Origin: Lineus longissimus
Taxonomy: Eukaryota; Nemertea; Pilidiophora; Heteronemertea; Lineidae
DNA: 64,000 nt
Assembly: GCF_910592395.1 (NCBI RefSeq)
Contig: NC_088315.1
Location: 7,378,501 to 7,442,500, forward strand
Reading direction: 5' to 3'
Shown in pieces: positions 52,301 through 58,705 of this stretch (position 1 is its first letter; each line of letters starts with the position of its first letter). The notes under the pieces are model-generated. The model did no database searches, had not been told where the DNA came from, and worked only from the letters and a program-made list of their open reading frames with translations. The position numbers and the translations under genes were made by a program.

Positions 52301-55300
52301 CAGCTGTAAACTGCGATGGATTGTTCTAGATTGTTCTTTTATCTTCAAGTGTTGGGGATAAAGGAGGCTGGGCGGCTGAAGTGGGACGGCTAACCCGCTA
52401 ATCATAGCTGCAGCCCCACTTTGCGGAATGCCGCTCAGATTTTTAGACCACTTTTGAGAACGGTATTGTTGAATGTAAACAAACTTCAGAGAGTGTTGTT
52501 GTGTTTTGTTCTCAATAATATTTTTGACGTAATCAAACCGTGTGTACTTCCATTTGCGGTCCATGCGCAGAATGGAGGAGATATGAAACATGAATATAAC
52601 AATGGTCAAACTAATTCATCGTTTAATCTATTCCAGATTTCTTGTTCTTCAGGATTTAGAATGAACGACTTGTCTACAAATTTATCATATTTCAGAAAAT
52701 TATGAATTCGGTTTATTAAAAATCATCTGAAATTACCATATGCTTGTAATTTGTTTTTTCAGAGCAGTGATGCCTCCTCAGTGCATGAAGACATGGACAC
52801 TGAAATCCATGGTAAGTCAAAATAACTTTTGATGATTTCAATAGGTTTAAAGGATGGTCAAGTCCAGTCCACCAGATATTACATATCCTTGCCGACTTGT
52901 TAGCGCCAACTCATCCTGTTCAAAATTCTGACATTTCTCCACGCAAGTCTCTGCAACGGAAAACCCAGTTCATCTCGCGTATCCCACGAGCATAGGTGGC
53001 AGCACTGCATGGAACGATTGATTACTCATAAAAGTTGTGTGCATTGCCGGTGGCAAATCAGAACAATCCAGACAATAGAATCAATGATCGCTGGTCAATT
53101 GATTTTAGGTGCTGCCACCTGTTGTATGACGTGTGAACTGGTGATGTTTGTCGATTGCAACGGATGCTGAAAAAGCAAATCCTAATGCAACTTTGAGCTG
53201 TAAACCGATCTGTAGAAATAAATGCTATTGATGATTATTAGCTGTGATCAGTAAAATACCCTTTGTTGGGAAGTAAACTTAATCAAGTGGATGTATTGGT
53301 GAGTCCTGTTATGCTCCCTCCTCATTGGTGAAGGGATACGGCCGTATTCAGTCGAAACTAACATGTACCGAATGATCTTCTCTCTCTTATTCATTCTAGG
53401 TACCTCTGGACCAAACGGCCACCAATCATGCGCCTCATCTTCCAAAGCCTCATCGCCAGCTCCATTGAGCACGTCACCCCGCCTAACGTCTCCACCATTG
53501 CTCCACCCGTCGCCACTGCCATCGCCACACGCTGTCCTTGCCTCCCCGCACCACCAGGTGGCAGCATGGATGCGAGAAATGTACACACCCATCCCAGTCG
53601 ACCAAGACGCACCACTAAATCTGACCAAACCAAGATCAGACCCAAAATCACGCCACGAAAACAAGTCTTCCGGGAAATCTAAGGACGGACAAACGGCGCC
53701 ACCTCCAGCACATTCTAATCACCCTCGTAACGGCTTCCATCCAACTGTTCCATACGACCCGCAGACCGCCAAGTCCGCATATAGTATCGTACCACCGTAC
53801 GTTAATAATCCTTACACGGGCCTGCCGCTTCAGATTCGACCTCCCACCAGTGTTCCAATCGGCCCTCATTCCACTGGGAAACCATCCCCTGGTCCATTGG
53901 ACAAGGTACGTCATCTTTATTATCAGGTCAACTAGCAATGCATGGAGAGATCAAACTCACTTTACCACTTTTGGAGCATTTTGCTACAATATTTAATGCT
54001 ACAACTGACGCATAATTTGTCTAATGACTTAATGCATTGTGTACCATGTGTGTTGTGCACTGAACTGCAAATGCCACCATAATGAAATGGTTTTGGACCA
54101 CAATTTGACAGAGGTTGATATGTCCACACATTTCATCTCCATCAGCTACTTTGGGCCAAGACAAACTATGATATGTCCCAGCCTGGTAAGAATGAGCCAC
54201 TCAGCCTTGTATGATTAAATCAGTATAATTTGTAAATCTTTCCTCTAAGTCTTCTTGTTCTTGCTTGCAGGATGACAGTGACCAGGACAGTCCAGGACAA
54301 TCTTTCCCCCACCGGGCATTTAATACTTCAGATCTCATGTCGTTACCCATGATGTACAGATCGGGAATCTCAGTAAGTTTGGTCATACTTTATCATCTTC
54401 TTTCTTCCAAATATTTTCCCTGCACGAGTTCATTTTCGAGCTAGTGTCGGTCATGTATGATGTCTGAAAGGTCTTGCAGATTTCCGCATGGTTTCTTAAT
54501 TCCAAATGCAGCTTTAAAAGATCTTAACAAAATGAGAAGAACACCTTAAAAACAGTTACACTCCCTAACCTGTTTATACGTCTATCATTGAGTATAAGCA
54601 AATATGTAGAGCTAGATCTCAAGAACCTTTAAACTCCAGCTATAATTTCTATGACAATATCAGGTGCAGATAACCATATTTTCAAAAGAAGCTGAAACCA
54701 TTCTTACAGGTGTGAATAAAAACAATAGCTGATATATATGAGAGATCAATTGAAATGTACACCCTCAGTAATAGAAAGACAATTGTTTTACATGTAATCA
54801 TAATCCAAGTGAACTTGTAGCCACGCTTGGTTCCACCCTTACTCTTATAACCACCTGGCCGTGATTTTTTTTGTGAAACAATGTTAAGATATAGAAAAAC
54901 AGGGCAGCTACTCAGGAGAAATTTGAGTCAAGTGTATTGTTTTTCCAAAAATACAATCGTATCTCTTGTTACTCGTAAATTCGTTGGCTCAGGTGCAAGC
55001 AATTCATTGTTTTATACCTGCCGATTGTGATCTGTTGTCTTAGAGTTATTAAATATAAGGGCAGGAGCTGCATGGTTTACAAAATCCTTGGGTGGGATCG
55101 ACTCACTTCAGAGAGTGATCATAGATCAGAGAATAGGTGAAGCATTATTTTGAAGGTCAGAATAGGTAAAGCATGACTTCGAAGATCAGAATAAAGCATT
55201 ATTTTATTTCTCTCCTTTTAGGAAAAACTTGTCCAAGAAGCCATGGTGCGTTCTCTCCCACCCCATAGTCTGGCCGGTCCGCTTATGTCACACGTTCCCA

Positions 55301-57663
55301 TGATGTACACCCCCGTATCGATGTCACAGGCAGCACAGCTTACCCCACCTATGAAGGAATCACCGGAAATGTCACCGGACGGCTCGGCGAATGCAAGCTA
55401 CATGCAACATTTACAAAGTAAGCAGAATGGATTTGATTCACAATAAGGCTCCGTTCACTAAAAGGAAGGGGGTGATATGATTGATAATTGGTGATAATAC
55501 AATGGACTGGGGTGATAATTTTTGCATCTACAAAGGACGTGTTAGGGTGATGCTCTGGATTATATGATTGTTGTGATGATAACCATTTGGTTGTTATTTG
55601 ATGGTGAAATATTCTGCCCCACAAAGAGCGTGCCAGGGGGGAAATTCATAGCAATGCTTTTCCAAGGACGGATGTCGGTCAGATAAATTGTATATTGACT
55701 GGGGTGATAATCTTTTTCACCTCCAAGGGGGATGTTTGGGTAAAATATAGATTGTTTTGCATCAACTCATCCTTTTTGTTTGGTTTCAGTGGTATCCGGT
55801 AAGATGTTTGGTGCCAAAATCATCCGTGCCCACAAGGAGAAGCCGGACCCCCAAAAGCCCCACGTCAAGCGGCCGATGAATGCCTTCATGGTGTGGGCCC
55901 GGGAGGAGAGGAGAAAAATCTTAAAAGCATGTCCAGATATGCACAATTCAAACATAAGTAAAATATTAGGTGAGATCGATTTTGTTGTTTGTTATTGATT
56001 GATTGAAAAGTTAGAAGATGTTGCCGACTTCTCGTGATGGGATGATCAAAGTGTGCAGAAACTTCCTCAGTGATAATGGTTTTCAAGTCTGGGGGCATAA
56101 GTGCTAATGGAAAGAAAACTTCCGGTTTTTACCTGAGACAAATGAGAGGTGGTTGCGCATGTGCAGTTACAAAAATTCAGTGTGGCTTTAACACTTTCAC
56201 TTGGCTATTGGAAATTTCTAAAAATATGACAAATTTAGTTTTAATCTATTTCATCGTTTACTTCAGGAGCCAAATGGAAGTCGATGTCTAATTCTGAGAA
56301 GCAGCCATTTTACGAGGAGCAGTCGCGGTTGAGTAAGCTTCACATGGAGAAGCATCCGGACTATAGGTACAGGTTGGTATTCCAGCATGCAGGAAATGCA
56401 TCCTTTAGTCAGACATTTCTTCTTCGGCGACAACACCCCAGCTCATCAGCACTCCCACAATGTGCGGACAGGTCTTTTGAAGTCATTACATCGAACAATT
56501 GATCAATGAAGAAACTTACTCATATATTTCAAGCATTTTTGGTATTTGAAAGCGTTGGTTGTTACATAGGCCCCTTGTCTTCCCATTGGGCCCTCCGCGG
56601 TTTGTGAGAGTGCTGATTAGCTAGGATACCAATGGTCCTCTGTATGTTTCTTAACCATGTCCAGGGGAACACCTACAACAGTTCGCTTTAGGGAATCCAG
56701 AAATAAAAAAAATCCCAATGGACAGTGTTCCAGAAACGTGCATTGAGATCAAGGAAACATTCATTGAAGAACATGTAACAGTAAGGTAGGACGTACCACT
56801 ACACTATTTCGAAGGGGGAATGTAGGCATGTTCGGTACCCTATAGACTCAATACAATATTCTGCGGCACCCAAGAACCTTGCCCATATTCCTCCTGAAAA
56901 TCAAGCATGTGCTGGCTTAAGCAAGTCTTAAACATTGCCTGTGTTTGAGATGTTACTTCTTCTTCAAGGTAATGGGAATGTTTTATCAAATTTGAAAGGT
57001 GTTTGTAACACACGTTGTCAAATCTGCTGTATTTTATCTCCTTCTTGTGCTTTGCTTATCATGTTTTATAGCCTTATAGCTTGAAAGAAATGTCAGTGTT
57101 TCAGGCCAGATATCACGTCCCAACCAACCAACCTGGCTCTGTCAATGGAAAATCCTTCATACATTTGAGGATTTCGATCGAGATTTCACTGTAGGAGAGT
57201 GGGACCTTGTATATTGGGTGAAAATTGTAGAAATCTTCTAATGTTCTAAAATAAAATTCTGCCGTTTTCATTTCCTAAAGCTGTCCTGATTTTGTCTCTT
57301 CAGGCCACGACCGAAGCGTACATGCATTGTTGACGGCAAGAAGTTACGGATCTCCGAATACAAGAATCTCATGAGAAATCGCCGAACAGAGGTGCGTAAA
57401 GCTTGTTATCAATTCTCCAGGTCCTTATGACTCTTCCAGCTGGTGTTCTTTTCTCCAGGTCCTACGTCTCTTCCAGTTGGACCCTTGCCTGTGAGTTATC
57501 TGAGAATTTGACTCTTGCAGCTAATCCCAAGGATAGTTAGACAACATTTGACACTAGTTTAAGGAAAACAGGCAAACACTGGACCTAATGTACCATCATA
57601 GTTAGGTATATTTATCATATCAACCCTATTTTTCAGACACCAATGGGACCTCCGAGCTTCTGA
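36810..57663 (+). CDS. SoxD: SoxD-family (Sox5/6/13-like) HMG-box transcription factor, whole gene model
   Basis: Eight coding exons join in frame: 36810-37302, 52763-52811, 53400-53905, 54271-54372, 55222-55417, 55790-55969, 56267-56372 and 57304-57391, with a tentative terminal exon at 57637-57663. From the ATG at 36814 the first eight give exactly 572 codons, and every intron begins GT and ends AG. What is seen: an MSSKR start, a [17 protein letters not shown] segment matching the start of the SoxD leucine zipper, a PLNLT motif, and an HMG box (residues about 473-551) with RPMNAFMVW and [13 protein letters not shown], followed by the SoxD-specific [14 protein letters not shown]. Family knowledge: SoxD proteins bind ACAAT-type sites in the DNA minor groove, lack a transactivation domain of their own, dimerise through a coiled coil and act in the nucleus in neural, muscle or skeletal differentiation. 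The model is a little shorter than vertebrate SOX13 (about 620 aa) and much shorter than SOX5/SOX6. An upstream exon and the true C-terminus remain unresolved. Confidence 0.93.
38104..38267. repeat. Pair of 20-bp perfect palindromes
   Basis: ATGGCTGCCATGGCAGCCAT occurs at 38104-38123 and again at 38248-38267, each preceded by AT and followed by CTT. Each is fully self-complementary. They lie in the long SoxD intron. Confidence 0.8.
40085..40691. mobile_element. Possible foldback element with duplicated inverted ends
   Basis: Four copies of a roughly 24-bp motif ending TCAAAAGTAAC are arranged as two direct copies on the left (40085-40108 and 40175-40199) and two inverted copies on the right (40628-40651 and 40669-40691). 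The outer and inner copies differ slightly (CATACAGT versus CTACAGTTCT or GCATAGTCCT types). The symmetry suggests a foldback or MITE-like element in the SoxD intron. No coding sequence is evident inside. Exact ends and target duplication were not found. Confidence 0.5.
42021..42034. repeat. 14-base C homopolymer
   Basis: An uninterrupted C run within the long SoxD intron. A similar 9-base G run is at 44448-44456. Confidence 0.85.
43656..43725. repeat. Impure ATC/ATGATC microsatellite
   Basis: Runs of ATCATTATCATCATC and CATGATCATCATGATC followed by ATCATCATCAG; low complexity. Confidence 0.7.
45940..45994 (+). CDS. Candidate first coding exon: signal peptide [18 protein letters not shown]
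   Basis: Acceptor-like ttgcctctcccag ends at 45939 and a perfect donor (GCT|gtaagt) follows 45994. Between them an ATG at 45941 encodes 18 residues with the layout of a secretory signal peptide: a hydrophobic [10 protein letters not shown] core and a small-residue end (PISA). The exon exits in phase 0. It lies inside the long SoxD intron on the same strand. Read-through would add only VSCVA before a stop, so if real it must splice on. It may start a nested gene for a small secreted or neuropeptide-like protein. A 55-bp match to splice rules could also arise by chance. Confidence 0.35.
47484..47729 (+). CDS. Candidate 82-codon exon, unknown protein
   Basis: An acceptor-like tgaactttatgcag ends at 47483 and a donor AGT|gtgagt follows 47729; the segment is open and in phase 0 on both sides. 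It ends with the protein-like stretch [20 protein letters not shown] and is richer in G+C over its last 150 bases than its surroundings. Phase 0/0 lets it join either the signal-peptide exon at 45940-45994 or, as a cassette, the SoxD exons on either side. KR followed by [14 protein letters not shown] could be a dibasic processing site. The N-terminal third ([17 protein letters not shown]) is hydrophobic and less convincing. I recognise no family. Confidence 0.28.
49128..49166 (+). CDS. Candidate short terminal exon after 47484-47729
   Basis: A strong acceptor (ctgacatttttccttcag) ends at 49127. In phase 0, the phase left by 47729, it reads [12 protein letters not shown] and then TGA at 49164-49166. 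In phase 1 it reads [17 protein letters not shown] and stops. It could terminate the hypothetical nested secreted-peptide gene. The evidence is limited to one good acceptor and phase compatibility. Confidence 0.18.
   Translation, partial: NIRVPVIIRRSG
50143..50364 (-). CDS. Candidate minus-strand ORF (73 codons) inside the SoxD intron
   Basis: Begins ATG in a fair context (gtaaATGGCG) and reads [15 protein letters not shown], then a Ser/Pro-rich segment with [10 protein letters not shown] and [10 protein letters not shown], ending GDDLLQA and a stop. The composition resembles a disordered region of a regulatory protein, but no domain is recognised. An overlapping 121-codon ORF in another minus frame (49959-50324) shows that long open frames occur here by composition. 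Confidence 0.15.
   Translation of the reverse strand: MAINFQRTENYSEYGNPSDSSAVPSFINIPPFRPSNTQITPSSSPPGSKSIDCTSTPCQMLQRTSYGDDLLQA
51947..52609 (-). CDS. Longest ORF in the window (220 codons), unrecognised, probably not a gene
   Basis: A minus-strand frame stays open for 663 bases just upstream of the small SoxD exon at 52763. The product is mixed hydrophobic/basic with many His, Arg, Trp and Cys residues and no domain I recognise. It overlaps a shorter plus-strand ORF. Its length is somewhat unusual for chance at this base composition, so a decayed mobile-element fragment is possible. I do not treat it as a host gene. Confidence 0.12.
   Translation of the reverse strand: MTIVIFMFHISSILRMDRKWKYTRFDYVKNIIENKTQQHSLKFVYIQQYRSQKWSKNLSGIPQSGAAAMISGLAVPLQPPSLLYPQHLKIKEQSRTIHRSLQLGFFHSLFITHFISARLAFLVPSGLNSEKSLFPKVKLKLTCIWDVETNMGYRKRSDIQVCFCYRAIAIEGQVKRNLGVTFNTDFGLVLVSQMMALWLWHCTSVLPVMRKSHSHTLPFS
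52763..52811 (+). CDS. SoxD: SoxD small acidic exon (49 nt)
   Basis: A strong acceptor (ttgttttttcag) ends at 52762 and a strong donor (G|gtaagt) follows 52811. Read in phase 0 it encodes [16 protein letters not shown] plus the first base of a Gly codon, and it exits in phase 1, which is exactly what the next exon needs. It lies 15.5 kb after the preceding certain exon and 588 bp before the next. It encodes an acidic, serine-rich linker with no recognised domain. The alternative acceptor two bases downstream breaks the frame. Confidence 0.82.
53400..53905 (+). CDS. SoxD: SoxD Pro/Ser-rich exon with CtBP-type PLNLT motif
   Basis: Acceptor tcattctag ends at 53399 and donor AAG|gtacgt follows 53905. 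It enters in phase 1 (completing Gly180) and exits in phase 0, covering residues 181-348. The first half is rich in Ser and Pro with several SP motifs. [10 protein letters not shown] (PLNLT codons at 53612-53626) aligns with AQPLNLSAKPK of SOX5 and SOX6. In vertebrate SOX6 the PLNLS segment is the reported CtBP2 corepressor-binding site, so recruitment of CtBP is inferred here. The rest is basic and Pro-rich, with [18 protein letters not shown] near its end. The exon is visibly richer in GC than its flanks. Overlapping ORFs in other frames and on the other strand are shadows of it. Confidence 0.92.
54271..54372 (+). CDS. SoxD: SoxD linker exon (34 codons)
   Basis: Acceptor cttgcttgcag ends at 54270 and donor TCA|gtaagt follows 54372. 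The exon is exactly 34 codons, phase 0 on both sides, so it could be skipped without changing frame. It begins [12 protein letters not shown] and ends [12 protein letters not shown] (residues 349-382). There is no recognised domain. The acidic, Ser-rich start and the Met-rich MMY motif, echoed in the next exon, fit a disordered linker before the HMG box. Confidence 0.88.
55131..55210. repeat. 29-bp tandem repeat at the end of an intron
   Basis: Units GAATAGGTGAAGCATT and onward start at 55131, 55160 and (partial) 55189, ending just before the polypyrimidine tract of the exon at 55222. Confidence 0.7.
55222..55417 (+). CDS. SoxD: SoxD linker exon before the HMG box
   Basis: Acceptor tctccttttag ends at 55221 and donor CAA A|gtaagc follows 55417. 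It enters in phase 0 and exits in phase 1, giving residues 383-447 plus the first base of Met448. It starts [14 protein letters not shown], which may be a short helix corresponding to the second coiled-coil region of vertebrate SoxD (DAVTKAIQEARQMKEQL), though the match is weak. It continues with [17 protein letters not shown] and an [13 protein letters not shown] segment containing SP and TP sites. Confidence 0.88.
55501..55745. repeat. Diverged repeat pair in the intron before the HMG box
   Basis: GACTGGGGTGATAAT with a following TTTTT run and a CTACAAAGGA or CTCCAAGGGG segment occurs at about 55503-55553 and 55698-55745. Direct orientation, diverged. Confidence 0.5.
55790..55969 (+). CDS. 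SoxD: SoxD HMG-box exon 1 (helices 1 and 2)
   Basis: Acceptor ttggtttcag ends at 55789 and donor TTAG|gtgaga follows 55969. It enters in phase 1 (completing Met448) and exits in phase 1. It encodes the [20 protein letters not shown] core (from residue 471) and then [26 protein letters not shown] is the Sox signature. ERRKIL and [12 protein letters not shown] are nearly identical to SOX5/6/13 and unlike SoxB, C, E or F, which identifies group D. The Phe and Met of NAFM are family residues for wedge intercalation in the minor groove. The basic segment just before the box ([14 protein letters not shown]) is a likely nuclear localisation signal. Confidence 0.97.
56267..56372 (+). CDS. SoxD: SoxD HMG-box exon 2 (helix 3)
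   Basis: Acceptor gtttacttcag ends at 56266 and donor TACAG|gttggt follows 56372. It completes Gly508 and encodes [18 protein letters not shown], then [16 protein letters not shown], leaving in phase 2 within an Arg codon. The segment matches [23 protein letters not shown] of vertebrate SoxD. The 297-bp intron before it falls after ISKILG, so the HMG box is split, unlike the intronless boxes typical of SoxB genes. Confidence 0.96.
56373..57303 (+). other. 931-bp intron within the HMG-box tail
   Basis: Lies between TACAG|gttggt and tctcttcag|G, phase 2, splitting the Arg codon before PRPKRT. No other element was noticed. The other Sox introns are 588, 365, 849, 372 and 297 bp, and tentatively 245 bp. 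Confidence 0.9.
57304..57391 (+). CDS. SoxD: SoxD HMG-box tail exon ([14 protein letters not shown])
   Basis: Acceptor tttgtctcttcag ends at 57303. The exon completes Arg543 and encodes [20 protein letters not shown], then [30 protein letters not shown] is diagnostic of SoxD. A donor-like GAG|gtgcgt follows 57391 (phase 0). In vertebrates this reading continues as MRQYF and a long acidic C-terminus; here simple read-through would add [12 protein letters not shown] and then a stop at about 57428. Confidence 0.93.
57414..57481. repeat. Short direct repeat after the last HMG exon
   Basis: TCTCCAGGTCCTTATGACTC is repeated with changes about 39 bp downstream as TCTCCAGGTCCTACGTCTC, each followed by TTCCAG. 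The second copy creates an acceptor-like ctccag, and a strong donor gtgagt lies at 57491. This bears on alternative C-termini. Confidence 0.6.
57637..57663 (+). CDS. SoxD: Tentative SoxD terminal exon (8 residues plus stop)
   Basis: A good acceptor (caaccctatttttcag) ends at 57636. In the phase 0 left by the previous exon it reads TPMGPPSF and then TGA at 57661-57663. The intron would be 245 bp with GT-AG ends. The tail would be drastically shorter than in vertebrate SoxD, and no acidic C-terminal exon was seen downstream. In the other two phases the same exon encodes different short tails ([17 protein letters not shown], or [13 protein letters not shown]), so the frame depends on which upstream donor is used. 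Confidence 0.4.
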   Translation, partial: TPMGPPSF

Positions 57664-58303
57664 ATGGACAGTCCTGTAACCAGCCACAATGACCAAAGTT
57701 AGCTGTAGTATATTTCTGTTAGCGATGGAGCAGGAGAGATGCCCTATGGAGTGACCATCTTGGATTTTCGCATTTTGTGTCAAGTGAGAATGGTGTACAT
57801 CTTTCCGAGAACTTGTAAGGGGGCTCTGTCATCTTCCTTGGGCATGGAACAACTGGAACATTTATCAGGGTGTCATCTCGATGTATCATCTGGATGTGGA
57901 AACTGGTTGTGTAGAGTTCTTCAGCATTGTCTTGACGATGAAAATCAGCTTCGTCTCGACAATGAAACAACACCACGGTTGCTGTAGTCGTAGAAATAGT
58001 GTCATTTTTATAGCGGTGACGATTTAGACATGTGCGCTGTCGACAGGCGGCCATAAGGCGTGTACATACATACATTTGACTATTTATAACAGTGCATGAT
58101 AAATTGATCAGAGGGTTCATTGTGTTTTTGAAGTCAGGACATGACTATACTTCCGTTGGCTGTGTACGCTTGACAATTTAGTTAAAAACATTCAGAGATT
58201 TTAACGAGTGTGTTTACAAGGTGATGCGCGCTGATGTTAGCAGTGTGACACTGCATAGTTGAGGTCTAGATGATATGTATATTCATTATGGCTGCACCCT
58301 ATG

Positions 58304-58705
58304 TAGAGATTGGAGTTGTCAGTAGAAATCTTTTGGAGAATTCGAATTGGAGTTGTCATTGAAATTTTATGACGAACTCTAAATGGGGTGGTCATTTGAA
58401 ATCTTCTACAGAACTCTAATTATAGAGTGGTCATTTGAAATCATATACCGAACTCTAATTAGAGTGGTCATTGGAAATCTTATAACGAACTCTAATTAGA
58501 GTGGTCATTTGAAATCTTATACATAACTCTAAGTAGAGTGGTCATTTGAAATCTTATACAGAACTCTAATTAGAGTGGTCATTGGAAATCTATGAAGAAC
58601 TCTTATTGGAGAATGGTCTTTGGAAATCTTATGAGGAATCTAATTGGAGTTTTGTCAATGGAAATCTTATGCAAAACTCTTAATTGAAGTGGTTATTAAT
58701 TTGGT
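58304..58705. repeat. Tandem array, about 37-bp unit with internal palindrome, 10-11 copies
   Basis: Units follow the pattern AATTAGAGTGGTCATT, GAAATCTTATAC, GAACTCT. At the unit junctions, ACTCTAATTAGAGT is a perfect 14-bp palindrome (near 58451, 58489 and 58563), and other junctions carry one or a few changes. Unit length varies from 36 to 39 bp. The array lies about 0.7 kb after the presumed Sox stop codon, so it may be transcribed as 3' UTR. Confidence 0.9.

Larger units (their letters stand above)
37303..52762 (+). other. 15.5-kb SoxD intron
   Basis: Bounded by AAG|gtaagc and ttttttcag|AGC, both phase 0. It contains the 20-bp palindromes, the foldback element, homopolymers, and the candidate exons at 45.9, 47.5 and 49.1 kb. 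No CAG/CAA-rich Q-box exon was seen by eye. Confidence 0.8.

Noticed and set aside
53248-53938. Overlapping ORFs of 84-138 codons in other frames of the Pro-rich region
   Set aside because: Shadows of the GC-rich SoxD exon at 53400-53905, whose frame is fixed by splice phases and the PLNLT motif.
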